The translations under genes were made by a program, and so were the position numbers. The notes under the pieces were generated by a model, which saw only the letters and a list, made by a program, of their open reading frames with translations, ran no database searches and was not told the origin of the DNA. A DNA stretch of 64,000 nt from Paraspadella gotoi (Eukaryota > Chaetognatha): the NCBI GenBank assembly GCA_051294375.1, contig CM119267.1, forward strand, positions 6,003,992 through 6,067,991, read 5' to 3'. Below are positions 10,466 through 22,527 of this stretch, piece by piece (positions within the stretch are counted from its first letter, which is position 1; every line of letters begins with the position of its first letter).

Positions 10466-10729
10466 ACAACAATGATATATGAGAATAAATTAGCAAACTT
10501 AAAAAAAGTGAGGTGTAGAAAAAATTCAAAAAATAGCAAAAGAAAAATTACCCAATTGAAAATGACACCAATAAAATAAAATCTTTAGCGTAATTTTTGA
10601 ATTATTATCGTATAAATAAATAAAAAATGACATCATAAATGCTGGAGCAAATTTATTCAATACGTTTGGATACGTTTAGGTAGCGAAAAATTATTTTTGT
10701 TGAGGAGAAAGACCTCCAAAGGTAAAAGT

Positions 10730-11357
10730 GATGAGCTGGGTTTTCCGTCTCTTGCTCACCCTTCTGAGAGTATCAATATCGCAGGATTTAATGAGTCTTT
10801 ACAGATCAAGAACTGGAGGTAAGCAAAAGGCAAGCATCGGTAAGCAATAGTAATAACAATGACCTCTCAGGTAAGCTCGGCTTAGCCACGCAATACAAAC
10901 AAGCAAATACGATTCCGTAGCCAAAAGTGATGGAAAGCCTAACGCTTGGTCGAATGGGGACTTTTGGGAGGAACAGTCTTATGTTGGACATAAACTCTCG
11001 TCATAATCCGTCGATCTTATTTACCTTTTGTAAAAGTGTTTAAAAATATAAACAATCAATATTTGTTTACAAACAATACAGTTTGTTATTATTTCATTAC
11101 TTTGAATAATCATGATTCCATTTTATACCGATTGCAATAATATTAACCATCATCGGGGTTTATATGGTTTAGTATTTGCTTACATTGTTTGTATTGAGTG
11201 GCTAAGCCGAGCTTACCTGAGAAGTCATTGTTATTTCTATTGCTTACCAATGCTTGCCTTTTGCTTACCTCCAGTTCTTGATCTCTAAAGACTCATTAAA
11301 TCCTGTGATATAGATACTCTCAGAATGGTCAGCAAGAGACGGAAAACCCCGTTCATC
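10730..11357. mobile_element. Long-inverted-repeat (foldback) element
   Basis: The left arm (10730-10910) and right arm (11172-11357) are inverted copies with roughly 90% identity by eye, separated by about 260 bp of AT-rich DNA. The outer ends read GATGA..GGGTTTTCCGTCTC. No transposase is encoded, so it resembles a foldback or MITE-type non-autonomous element. The outer-end motif (GAGACGGAAAACCCCG) also occurs at 39096-39111, showing the terminus is dispersed. The right arm abuts the decayed 3' end of the FBH1-like gene. Confidence 0.8.
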
Positions 11358-11540
11358 ATCTTAAGTTCTGAAAATAGTTTTTGTCAAAACCCAGCAAACA
11401 AACTCCGGGTTTTATTTGGTTTTCGTTTGCTTCTCCGCGAATTGTGTCGACCTGGCGCTTTGGGCTTTGCAAGAGGCCTAAACATTAGTTCGGCACAACA
11501 CGACCATGGGTGTTTTACACGAGTTTCCCACGATGAGAGG
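11358..11540 (-). pseudogene. Decayed C-terminal exon of the FBH1-like helicase
   Basis: After an acceptor-like TTGGTTGCAG (ending at 11541) the minus strand reads PLIVGNSC..VVLCRTNV. This resembles the FBH1 segment just after the QSF motif, where the family has a VGGN..VALLSRTNA-type block. The frame then meets TAG (11478-11480) where the family has a Phe-x-Glu-Ala segment. Related sequence seems to continue in a shifted frame (about 11400-11360) until the inverted-repeat element begins. Helicase motifs IV-VI are absent. Inference: the 3' end of the gene has been lost. Confidence 0.55.
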
Positions 11541-11562
11541 CTGCAACCAAAATGTTGTTTAA

Positions 11563-13209
11563 TTAAAGTGGGGAAAATAGAGGAAGAGAGTGAGAGAGGA
11601 AGACGGAGGGAGAGGATCTTTTTTTTTTTCTTTCTTTTTTCAAAGACTGCAGCAGCGTCTTTGACGACAAACTGATTTGTGGATCGTAAAGAAAAGACTG
11701 AGTAAGATAGAAGCTGCTATCCGCGGCGACGAATTCCATAGCATTGATAGCGCCGCGGAAAGGGCAAATTTGTTGGTAGGAATTCCCGACCCAAATTCGG
11801 GCGGCCGTGGGCTGATTATTGAAAATGCCTATTTCACAGGACGTCATGTCGTTAGCATCGTCGATGAGTATGACGTCGTACTTGCACAAATTGGGGCGCG
11901 ACAATTGGTATAACTTTAAGTAACCATCGTGAGTCATAGGAACGCTAAAGTCTGAAGCGTCTTTCATCGCGTGCCATAAGACTTTGGCATCCTCATAATG
12001 TTGATGTCGATCTCGCCCTAGAATCTGCACATGTTCCAGGCAGACTTCGTCATCTTGAGAAGCCCAAAAATGTTCGAGGGTCTCTAAAACGGCCTTCGCT
12101 CGTCCCACAGGGGCGAAGGTGTGAGGATTTGGCAGTACTTTCATTACGTCGTACGCCGTAAAGTTATCCTTGAATTTGTGTTTGCCATCTTTGTTCTTGA
12201 CTAAGTATCGACGTCCAACCTCTCGGGAAGCCAAATGATACGTCGTCATCGACGTCACGTTAGGAGGAAACTTGGAGCTGGCTTCTTCGGCGATTTGCTG
12301 ATCGAAGCAGACGAAGAGAAAGGAAGTGCCCGGTCTCGCCTGCGCGTATCGCCTGAGCGTCGTAGTCTTTCCCGCTCCCGCGTAGGCGACGATCTTGAAC
12401 GTTTTTCCGACGCCGATGTCGCTCTCCACGACGCGGATCTGTTCGTTCGTGAGTATGACGTCGTCCTTTCGTTCCACGAAAATGTCAAAGTCGAAGCGGC
12501 CCTCCGAGTGCCGATCGAAAATTGAACGGAGGAGGTGACGCGACTCGTGCGAAGGATTCTGCAGCAAGTAGAGGCCCGAATACACGTCTTCGTGATGACG
12601 TTCGGGAATGTTGTAGCATCGATGAAAGGCGCGGAAAAAGAGCGCGGCCGCGTAGAAAAAGTCGATGACGAGCGGACGGTCAATAGGGAGGAGAAGTTCA
12701 AGGATGTAGAGGATCGAGTGGCTGTCCGGCGCGTAGAATAGATAGACGCCAAGGAAGGCAAAGGGCTGGAGACCCGAACCGACGTTTTCGGGGTCGAGTA
12801 AACATTGTTTCAAGTTGGGAATGGGAGCCAGGAGGTAGTAGAGTTTCTTAATAGGGGGAATTGTATTTAAGGCGGCGAGGATACGATCAGCCGTGCTTCC
12901 CGCTCCGGATCGTTTAAAGCAGGCCGCCCAACGCGCGAAGATAACATAGCATTCGGGACGACCCCTCGAGTCAGTGCAGCCCTCGAGATCAATAAGGTCT
13001 TTCACAATAGATACGGCGAAATTGTCTGTGGCTTGGTCCCTATAGTACAGTTTTTTGTGAGGTAAGAATTGAGCGTCGTTGACTTCGTTTAAAGCTTTGC
13101 AAACGAGGCTCACGTTGATCAAGGACTTGATCGGCAATTCGCAAAAAATATTTTGAAGCAAATGTCGGTCCAAATTCAATAATCCTACTTCTTTGTTGCT
13201 TTGCGACAT
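11563..13209 (-). CDS. FBH1 (FBXO18)-like F-box DNA helicase, C-terminally truncated
   Basis: An F-box-like segment opens the protein (residues about 10-55, LLQNIFCELPIKSL), then a region typical of FBH1, then a UvrD-type helicase start near residue 255 (LTNEQIRVVE). Walker A is intact (AYAGAGKTTTL). The Walker B motif reads LIDDAND where FBH1 has DEAQD, and motif III reads VGNSYQQICPFRG with the usual Asp changed to Asn. Homology stops after YLTQSF; the remaining codons (from about 11640 down) are Lys/Ser-rich read-through of a purine/pyrimidine tract. Full-length FBH1 (about 1000 aa) limits RAD51 filaments and acts in an SCF ubiquitin ligase. This copy could keep only the F-box function or be a decaying duplicate. 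Start ATG at 13209. Confidence 0.7.
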   Translation of the reverse strand: MSQSNKEVGLLNLDRHLLQNIFCELPIKSLINVSLVCKALNEVNDAQFLPHKKLYYRDQATDNFAVSIVKDLIDLEGCTDSRGRPECYVIFARWAACFKRSGAGSTADRILAALNTIPPIKKLYYLLAPIPNLKQCLLDPENVGSGLQPFAFLGVYLFYAPDSHSILYILELLLPIDRPLVIDFFYAAALFFRAFHRCYNIPERHHEDVYSGLYLLQNPSHESRHLLRSIFDRHSEGRFDFDIFVERKDDVILTNEQIRVVESDIGVGKTFKIVAYAGAGKTTTLRRYAQARPGTSFLFVCFDQQIAEEASSKFPPNVTSMTTYHLASREVGRRYLVKNKDGKHKFKDNFTAYDVMKVLPNPHTFAPVGRAKAVLETLEHFWASQDDEVCLEHVQILGRDRHQHYEDAKVLWHAMKDASDFSVPMTHDGYLKLYQLSRPNLCKYDVILIDDANDMTSCEIGIFNNQPTAARIWVGNSYQQICPFRGAINAMEFVAADSSFYLTQSFLYDPQISLSSKTLLQSLKKERKKKRSSPSVFLSHSLPLFSPL

Positions 13210-13703
13210 TTTTACTTTGTTTTTTTTTATTTTTGTTTCGTTGTGATTTGATTTAGAACAAAGTTTTCAAGAGAGATTTAACCACGATTTTTATTTCATA
13301 GTGAAACGTGTTTCGACTCACATACGAGTCTTCCTCAGCGCCAATTCAATTCAATTACTTAAAAAAAAAGTAAAATATACCAGAATTAGTAACGGACCGT
13401 AGAAAAAAAAAGCATGATCGTATGATGACTAGAAAACCAAAAAAATAAAATATTTTTATCATCGTTTCTTCTAAAACAGACGGTCAATCAATTACAGTTG
13501 TAAAAATAATCCGAATAACTCCAATGCGAATACAAAATGTAACAGTTAATAAAATTTTTAAAATCAACCATGCAGTTCAGGAAGAAGAAAAGGTGGTGAA
13601 AAAAATATACAATTAAATCAGGATCGTTTCACAAATTCTCAACGATCATCGAAGAAAGAACCGGGGTAAAAGTTGGAAATGTCAAGTTGGTTTTTTTTTT
13701 TTT
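13210..13703. other. Intergenic, holds one copy of a hairpin motif
   Basis: AT-rich spacer between the TPC1 stop and the FBH1-like start. The only structure I see is the hammerhead-like motif at 13310-13338 with its flanking AAATAAAAATCG-type sequence. Confidence 0.5.
13310..13338 (-). repeat. Hammerhead-like hairpin motif, copy 1
   Basis: The minus strand reads CTGAGGA, A, then a 5-bp stem GACTC/GAGTC with a six-base loop, then GAAAC. The order of conserved blocks is that of the hammerhead ribozyme core but with one extra base before stem II. Flanking sequence (GAAAC..ACGTTTCA..AAATAAAAATCG) is shared with the copy at 39911-39938, so this is a dispersed repeat family. Confidence 0.6.
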
Positions 13704-16700
13704 TCAACGACTGAAAACTTCATCTTGAGATGATTGTCTCGCGATTTCACCAACGGTGTTCGACGTCGCTTCAATGGGCGTGGAAACTGTCGCCTCCGCC
13801 GTCGCCAACGATCCTTCGCCGTTGGATTCGTCGTCTCTCCGAGAGTTTGAAACGGCGTCGCTTTCCTTGTACCACTGCTGAACTTGCTCAGCGTACATGT
13901 TCATGGAAAAATCGACTTTTCGCCGCGAGCGGACTCCCCGGTATTTCGTCCCGCCGCTCTCCGACACCTCGACAGAAAGCGAGTCCAGCGCCGTGGACGA
14001 AGAGTTGGAGGCGGAAACGTAGCGACGACTTATCAGTCCGCCGTGTAGTCCGTCGGCAAGAGGAGGTGGGGGTCGATCCACCGACTTGACCCGCTTAAAA
14101 GCCTCTTGCCAATTGATGTAGGATTGTTCCGTTTTATTCACCATCAAGTTCTTTATCAACAAAAACATTTCAAAAGTATAAATAAATAATTTTACTTGGG
14201 TGTATATTGATTCGGTACTAACCTCCTCTTTCGTCAATAACATAGATACTTTAACCAAAGCATCCTCGTCCATGTCTTTGGTTGTAGTTTTTCGATAATC
14301 GATACGAAACGTGAAAGCTTCCAAAATAAAAGCAATCACGATGTTGACGACCACCTAAAATAAAAAACCCAAAATAAATATTAAAAGACAAAAAGAAAAA
14401 AAATTAAGGATTATTACCATAGTAATAAGATAAAAAGTCATGAAGAAAACGCGGGTCCATTCGCCCATAACATGCGCAAAGCCGTCCATGATGATAAACC
14501 AGTTGTTGACAACAGTCAACTCGAACAATGTCACCATGCTTCGAAGAATGTTGTCAAAGTTATTCAAATAGTAGAACCTGTTAACAACCGAATGAATTTC
14601 TATGAGTTATGACGCTGACCGAATAAAAATCAGAATACGTAAAAAAAAAGTCACCCCGTGTTATTTTTATAGTTCCCCTCGACCGTGGTGTTAATGCAGC
14701 AGTCGGTGAGTAATTTTCGATTAGCTTCTGTCGCAAAAATTTCCATCCCAATGATGGCGTAAAAATAATATAGCAAAACCATTACCATGCCAACCGAAGA
14801 CATTCTGGGAAGCAACACATATACTGTGGCAAAGACGTCTCGGTATCTTTTGCGATACTTGAAAAGTCTAAAAAACAATACGTAGTTTTTAGAAGTTATT
14901 CAGCTTATCGATAAAAGAGCAGAAGGGCACCTCAATAGACGCAAGGGTCTTAAAACGAGAATGGCTTGAAAGACTATGACCATAACGTGATTTTTTTTTT
15001 CAGTATACGACAAAATTTGTTCCCCGACGAATCCGATGCAAGCGATAACGGTCAAGGCAAAGTCGAATGAATTCCAAGCAGATCTAAGAAGGTTAAATTT
15101 AGTTGCAATGGCTTTTTTCCCCCCGTTATGTCGAAAAAGTTTGGGTTTACGACCTCTTGATTGAATACTTTTTAAAATTAATTTCTTACTTAAAATACTT
15201 GGAAGGACCCAATCCGAAAATTTTAAGGGCGGCCTCAAGGATGTAAAAGGCGAGGAATCCGTGCTCAATATATCTTCTCGTCGCCATCTCAGCAACGTAT
15301 TCTGGTCCGCTGAAGGCTTTGGAGAGGGCGTTGGCGAAAAGAACGACAAAGACGAGATACTTGAACCCGCGCCACCTGACGAACGCGTTGACTCTTCGTC
15401 CGCACTCGGCGACGACGACATTGGACACGCGGCAGAACCAAGGGCCGGAGTCGTCGCGAACCAACTTCCAGTTCAACTCCGAAGCCTCGTAGACGTTAAA
15501 GAATTCATCGAGAGTGAGAAGACCCGTCTCGCTCTTGTTGAGGACTTTGAAGCTGAGAAGAAAGAAAGGTGGAGACAATTATATTTTTAGTTGTTATTAC
15601 TTCGAGATTCTTAGTGCATTTTTGTTGTTAGATGCCAACTTTGATCTTTGCACGTCACTTAATTGGCTACCTAATTCGCTATGGTCTTTATAAAACATAC
15701 GTATAGCAACACCGACAACAACGACGAGCCTACCTGAGGTAGACATGTAGAATGGATTTACGAGGCGAGAAATATCGCATCAGGCCCACAAAATGTTTGA
15801 CCGAAAGGCGATCCGGGTAACTGCGACTATTTAAGAGTCTGAAGGCTCGACGGCAAGCTTCCCGGCGGTGGAGCAAAAGTCCTGTCAGCGAGTATATTTA
15901 AGAATAAAATAGTGATATCAAAATTAAATGGGTAAAAAATGTACGAAGCTAGTATCATACCTTTCAGTTTCTTCATTTCGTTCTCAGTGAATGAATTACA
16001 AACGACGGCTAACAGCAAATTCATGATGAAATACAATTCTATAACGAGATACATCAAAAAGTACAAAAACGAAAAGGGGTTCTCGTCGTAGTCCTAATAC
16101 AAAATAAATAAAAGATTCAATCAAATCGATCGGTCGACGCTTTACGCATCGCGACTCCAGCGCCCCCTTACTTTCATCATGACGTCGGGATAATTGGCCG
16201 TCGTGAAAAGAACGAAGAGGCTGATGAAGCTCCGGTTTAACGTGGAAAAGTTGGCGTCGTCGCTGGGGAAAAGTTGGTTGCCCAAAATGGCGAAGATGAA
16301 TGTGAAGAAGAGGAGAAGAAAATACATTTCCACGATTGGAGGGAGGGAGAAGAGGATCTGACGCACGAAACGACGCACGCCGCGCGCGTAGCGACAGTCG
16401 ACGAGGAAGATCGGGCGCAAAGCGCGAGTGATGCGAAAGTGGTTGCGGGCGCGACCGGCCACCACGAGGGCCTCCAGAACCATGACCGCGAGCACCACCA
16501 TCTGTCGAAGAGATGTAGGTGTTGAAAAAAAGTTGTTTTCCCCTTCGTCGCTCTTTTAACATACGTACCTAATTAACAAACTAACATACTTACTTTTAAC
16601 ATCGATCTTTTATGTTTTACAAAGACTCGAGGACTCATCCATCGAATTTTGAGAACGGACTCGACTGAGATGATGCCCAGGCAAAGAATTTCTAGTAAGG

Positions 16701-17895
16701 CGTGGACGAGAGTCGGAACCCGGATGTTGTCCACGGAGGGTTCCTCGATAAAGGCGAGACTCATCAGCAACAACGCCACCACGAGCTCCAAAATGTAGAA
16801 TAAGCGATTATGAACGATGGAATAAGCTGGAAAAAAATGGTTAAAATGGAATTTTAAAATTAGAAAAATTAGGGCGAGTAATGAGAATACAAGAAACGGC
16901 AATTTCAGTATTCACGTGACTTCTAAGGCGGGCAAAAAATGAACACTTTTTATCAATTTTAGTTCTCTCAAGTTTTTAAATATTTATTAATATATAACAA
17001 ATGAGAACAATTTTTTGTTTAAATTTTATTTTTTAACAACCGATTTCTATATAAAGCATGAAAATTTAAATAAAAGTTAGTATTATATTTTTTTAAAATT
17101 TTCACAATAAATCGTATAAAATAGAAAAAACCTTAATCATCATCATTGGCTGAATTTTATAATTTTTTAAAATTGTCATCAATAAAACAAAACAATTTTA
17201 AAAAGGTGTAATAATAACTTTTATCTAACTTTTAAAGCTCTATCAGAATCTATTAAAAAAAATATTTTTTTTTAAATTTAAAGCATTTTTGTTGGATGAT
17301 ATACAATTAACCGTATTATATGAATTTTATGAATTATAATTATAATTATAATTATTATGAATTCTATGAATTTTTCGCAAAAGTTTGAGTCCAACATTAA
17401 GTGGAGCAGACAGAGCGTCGGGCGGACCGACCGACCGACCAAAAAGTGAGTCAGAGTTGCTCCGCAACAATAAAAACCTGGAAGCGACGCTTGATCCCTC
17501 GGGTGCGTGTCGAATTTGTCATTATTGGCCCCCTCCTCCAAAAATATGGCGGCCTCTTGATAGTTGAGGTCCCATTGGATGGTTCGCTCGACGGAACCGA
17601 AGTCCGCCTGCGACTCTGAGCTGACGCTGCTGGCTACGTTTCGCAGCTCATTCACGGGACCCAGCCCCTTGTCAACAACGATGTGACCGTTGGGGGTCTC
17701 GGGGTCGTCGACGTAAAATATCGCCGTGGGCTGCAGCGCCGGCGGGGCGAGTTCCGTCCGCTGCACGGGGACGGACGTGACGCGACCCCGAGTATCCTCC
17801 AAAACAAGGAGAGAGGTCAAGCGAGGCGGCGAGAGGGCGTTCTCGCCTTCTTCGTCCATGATCGGCGCATCGTCGGGAAATGACACCGACGACAT
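13704..17895 (-). CDS. TPCN1: Two-pore channel 1 (TPC1), endolysosomal cation channel
   Basis: Eleven exons in translation order: 17895-17478, 16826-16594, 16501-16172, 16093-15961, 15881-15734, 15552-15190, 15083-14931, 14867-14655, 14577-14418, 14354-14223, 14150-13704. Together they give an open 909-codon frame (human TPC1 has 816). Two six-transmembrane repeats are visible. TPC landmarks include [25 protein letters not shown], the first filter [26 protein letters not shown] in the linker, [31 protein letters not shown] and the second filter FELTVVNNW. The VNN signature matches animal TPCs. The C-terminal [14 protein letters not shown] segment is typical of TPC1 over TPC2. TPCs release Na+/Ca2+ from endolysosomes in response to PI(3,5)P2 or NAADP. 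Introns are short except the first (about 650 bp, AT-rich, nothing found in it). Confidence 0.93.
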
Positions 17896-18080
17896 GTTTT
17901 GTTTTTTTACTTTGTTGTTTTTTCTATCCGTTCCATTGATTCCAAGTTAATTCATAGAGCATAACTCCCGTGATGTGATCACGAATCATAGCTTAATATA
18001 TTCAGTAAAGCAAAAAAAATATATAATAAACAACTTAAGTTAACATAACTTGACAAAAGATATCATAAAACAATTGCGAA

Positions 18081-21000
18081 CTATGGGTATTGGGAACTAT
18101 GGACATTTGAAGGGCCGATGAGAGGCTCGGGATTTCGCCGTGATGAAGCAGGGTCGGCGGCCTCGAGAACTTTGGCGGAGAGAGAAGCCTTGGGCCCCGT
18201 CGCCCATTCAGCCCCGACATCGTCTTGGACGGAGACGGCGATGGCAAGGTGGTGGATCCCGGCAACGGGAAATGCCAACAAGAACTGTAATGGGGTGAAA
18301 AAGAACCGTTGATTATTAAAAGAATAAAAAAAATAATAAAAAAATAAAAAAAAACACGCGCCTGTTGACAAAAATAATCGTTTTGGGGGAACACAGATCG
18401 CGTCATCGACTGCGAAATCACTTCCGGTTTGAGATTGACTTCTATCGACGACGCAGAACGAGACTGAAGCGTCGTCTTCAATGACATTATGATCTTTTGA
18501 ATGTCGCGGTGACGCTTTACGGAGGACCCCGTCGCATCCTTCCCTTTCGCGCGTCGAATGCGTGAAAGGGGAGAAGAGTCGACAGAGAGAGCGGATCCCG
18601 AGTCGCCGGAAGAAGATCCTCGTTGGATGACGCCTTCGACTTTGAGAACGAGATGAGTGTCAGGCATAACCTAGTAAAAGTAAAACGTTGAAAGCATTTT
18701 CAGTTATAGAACAAACTAAAAAATAAAAAGTATAAGGAACAACAATGAATAGACTCCACTAATTAACGAACCGTCACGGGTTCTCCGATGACTTTAGGCT
18801 GCGGCGAAATGGCCAACTTGATGTTGGTCACTTGGAGAGATTGGAAAAAGTATCGAGGAAAAGGGAGCGGTTGAGCGATGAGAATCAAACAGAGTTCCTG
18901 GATGAGCTCCACGCGCTGGTCAACGGAGGGGAGAGGCCGTCCCTCTTTCTCGAGGACGGAGGAGAGCTTCCGCATCGCCGTCCGACAAGACTCCGTCTGG
19001 CGGCGAAGATCGAGTGGTGACGATTCCGCGTCGAGGAGGGAGGAAGAGTCGGCGCCGCCAATGAGAGAGTTTAGAACCTTTGAGAAAGCGTATTGGAAAT
19101 TCTTTGGATAAGGCGCTAAGTGGACTTTAGATGACTAATGTGTCATTGACTATCCGCAACTTCTCGCAGCCATGGAACGGGTCCTGGGCTTGGAACCAGG
19201 CTTGAGGGTTTTCCACGCCCCCAAGGCGGTTTAAGGCAGTTTTCATGCTTATAGGCGGGGTGAACTTATGCAATTCCCGATTACAATTCTTCGCCATTGT
19301 TGATATTGCTATCATTTACGTACAGAAAGGTTTTTAATAAAAACTACCAATAGGATAAAACCAAAAAAAAATTGTACTTGGGAGTAGGGATGATTTAAGG
19401 TTATTTCACCTGAGAGCTGGCCAGATTTCTCGATTTTTGACCCGTGGCTGAAGGGGCGTGGACGAGCAGCGAATCAATAGCGGATATTAAGATTGACGCC
19501 GCTAAACGCAACAGATTCAGGTATTTCAACGAAAGAGCATCAGCGTCGAAGGAAGCCTGGAGCAGGTTGCTGATCTGATCCGCCAGAGCTCGGAATTCTT
19601 TGGAGACGGCGTGAAGCTGAGTGCCGATCCTTGATCCCTTTGCCATGTCTCCAGCGACGGCCCCGGCTGCCGAAGTGGAAGCGATGGCTGGAGGCGGACA
19701 AGTGCGCAGACAGTTACAAGCGCGGATGAGCTGAACACAGGACTGCAAACTAGACGATCTAAGTCTGGCAAGTTGGATGGGAAAGGCGAGCGCGTGCGCG
19801 GGGGTGGAGGCAGCGAAAAGTTGAGTCACGCCAAGATGAGCGGCCTCTACGGCAGACAAAAGGCTGCCGAGGGGGGATGTAGAATGATCGTCGCCTGGAA
19901 AAGACTCGGAGGATTCGTTGAGGGATGAATGCGGAACTCGCTTCATTCGGGCCAGCGTCTCTTCCACTCGACATAGGTGATAAAAACCGCGAAGCCAGGC
20001 AGCCAGAAAGGTGGATACCACCCCGCGGGAGCATAGTCGCTCTAATAGTTTTACTGCCACTCCGTGGTGCCCGTAACGGGCGGCCTGTCGGCTTACGCGA
20101 TAGGCAGTCCACCTTCTTCCCTCAGACGAAGACAAATCGCCAAAAACAGCGTCCACGGCCTCCAAAGCGACGCAGACGGTGGGAGAATCGGGCCGCGCCG
20201 ATGCCGCCTGGAGCACCAGCGTGGAGAGCAGCTCAAGCCGGCGACTATCAGTCGACGAGGGAGTTCGCCGCAACGACTCGGTCAGATCCTCGACGCAAGG
20301 GCACAAGGCGGCGCCGTCGGAGGCTCCAACAGCCGCAAGTGTCTCCAGCAACAAGAGTTCCATTTCCTCGTCGGCCATTTTTAACAGAGAAGCGATTATG
20401 GAAACGAATCCCAAAGCATCCCTTGGTTTGGCCCGTGAGAGACGGACCACGCACTTCAATCCCTTTTTGGCGGCATTCCAGGGGAACGGCTTGCGATTTG
20501 TCAACGCGCTCCCGTCCTGCGAAGTCTGCACGGCGCCAATCAGGAAGGTTTGCAGCGCGCCCGAGGCCGCATCGTAAATGTCTTCCCGCGATGCCTCGTT
20601 GGCTGCGTCGCACAGCAACTCGCAAGCGGAGGCAGACACGCGGAGGTCGTCGTGGTAGCAGAGCCGAGGGAAGATCAAGTGTAGAGCCGAGGACGAGGGA
20701 GAAAATATGGTATCTTTTAGGCCAACGCTTTTAGAGAGGGAGATGAGAACGCGAAGGGTAGAAGTCAATAGTTGCGCCGAAGACGAACTGTTTTGTCAGA
20801 TTAAGTAAATAACTAAATATCGTTATATATTTGCTTTTGATTCACCATTGATCCCCTTCGCAAACTTTATTATGTATAAATTGTATATGATTGCTGAAAT
20901 GACCAACCTCATTCTTTTATGTTCCTCGTCCCCAGTCTCCATCTCAGCCAAATCCAAGATCTTCGTCACAAACTCCATCAACTCCTCCAGACTTTCGGCG

Positions 21001-22151
21001 TCCCACCGGTGAGGGTTCTCGTCAGCTAGGGTCGCCAGTCCGCGAAGGGCGCACCGTTTAACGCCGATCCGTGGATCCTCGCGCAGGCGACGGACGAGAA
21101 GAAGAACCTGGTCGGGGATATCGACAACCGAGGCTGTCGCCAGTCGCGTCAGCGTGTCTAGAACCACCACGACGAAAGGCAAGGAGGGGTGGGTGGCCAG
21201 AAAGTTAGTGGAGGAGCTTTGAGAGGCTCCGCGCAAGAGAGAGCTTTCTGTGGGGGATCCCGCGAGGAAAGATCGCACTGAACGGCAAAGTCGGTTGTCG
21301 TGGTGCATTGCCTGTGAAGAATAAGAGAAATGAAATGAAGGAATGAGGCCGAGATCAGCAAAAAGTAAAGTCGTTTAAGACCTGAAAGATTGGAATGAGC
21401 TTAAGCTTCATCTCCGCCGGAGTCTCTAACCCATCAACCATGGAGCTGAGTTTTCCAAAAATAGAAGAGGCGAAAGTCTTGGACTCTTTGGCGAAAGAAA
21501 AGGCGGCGGCGATAGCGGCTTCGAGCTCCACCTTATCGTGAGAATCGAGCGCGCATCGGATGGCATGATGCACCGAGGTCCGCTCGGGCATCACGCGCGC
21601 CATCTCGCCAAGAAGACGTAGAGTCACGGCGCGGGCCACGGGGTCGTTGCTGTGGATCACTTGGAAGATTCGTCGCAAAAACTCGTCCACGTTGATGATT
21701 TTGTCTAGGTGAAGCTGGAGACCGAAAAGATCTTTGAGTAAAATTGTTCTTGATATTCACAAGCGTTAAAATTTACCCGACTTTGCTGCACGACTTGTAC
21801 GACGCAGAGACGTAAAAAGTTGTTTCCCGTAACAAACACATCGGCCAGACGTAGGAACGCAGAGTTTATCAAAATAGGAAACGGAAACTTTTCGAAAAGC
21901 CTGTGACGCGGGGAGAACAGTTCTATTAATTGATACGAGTTACCAAAAAAAAATTGAAAGTAATACAAATTTAAATTTTACCTGGAATATCTGACGATCG
22001 CCTCGCACTGGTCTCCCACTTTAAATGAGCGCAGCGCCTTGTCTAACTCGACAAGCGCCGCGTTAGCATCCTGTTCACTAGAGGTTCCATTAGAAGGCCC
22101 AGACCCAAACTCAGTTCCGAGGCCTAGGGAAAAATTAGCGAACGTTCCCAT
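18081..22151 (-). CDS. INTS7: Integrator complex subunit 7
   Basis: INTS7 is an armadillo/HEAT-type subunit of Integrator, which cleaves snRNA and other nascent RNAs at RNA polymerase II. Exons in order: 22151-21982, 21900-21777, 21714-21382, 21311-20908, 20787-19410, 19288-19217 (uncertain), 19134-18772 (start uncertain), 18670-18362, 18284-18081. This gives an open 1118-codon frame (human 962). Diagnostic blocks are DANAALVELDKALRS, FPFPILINSAFLRLADVF, VHSNDPVAR-like IHSNDPVARAVTLR, LDSHDKVELEAA, LKLIPIFQ, and at the C-terminus NDYF followed by FLLAFPVAG and TGPKASL. The join between exons 8 and 9 requires a GC donor (CAG|GCGCGT at 18361). The join around 19.1-19.3 kb is my least certain: the frames differ and an 82-nt intron is only one solution. 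The gap to the TPC1 start is 185 bp. Confidence 0.88.
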
Positions 22152-22527
22152 GACGATCAATAATTTCTGTTCTTCAAAACTATATTATGTAGGAAATAAA
22201 TCAGAAAATAGTAAATACGATCACCCGGCTACCAAAAAATTATAAAAATATAAAAATTTTCTCTCGTAAATACATAATAGATAAGTAAATTCGTAAGCAA
22301 TATGTTACGAAAAAATCCAGGCGAGTCTAGAGGACAGATATAAAAGAAATCTATTTTTTAAATAGGTAAAGGCGTGCTCGCGGATCAACCGCAACAGTAA
22401 AACCAAATCTCGAGTGGAAAATATAAAGCTAAAAGATAATTTAGCACTTCTGGAAAAAAAATACCAACTATTCTACAAATCCAAGCAAGGCACTTTTCTT
22501 TGATTCGTCGCCCATCACCATCGAAGT
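22152..22527. other. Spacer between C45-like gene and INTS7
   Basis: This 376-bp AT-rich spacer separates two minus-strand genes. A weak acceptor-like GAACAG lies 15 nt before the INTS7 ATG. No other feature seen. Confidence 0.4.

Noticed and set aside
10806-10991. 61-codon ORF in the foldback element
   Set aside because: Lies within the inverted-repeat arm, has no domain and is not conserved in the other arm.
19925-20734. 269-codon plus-strand ORF opposite INTS7
   Set aside because: Arg/Pro-rich antisense shadow of a GC-rich exon; the minus-strand frame has clear INTS7 content.
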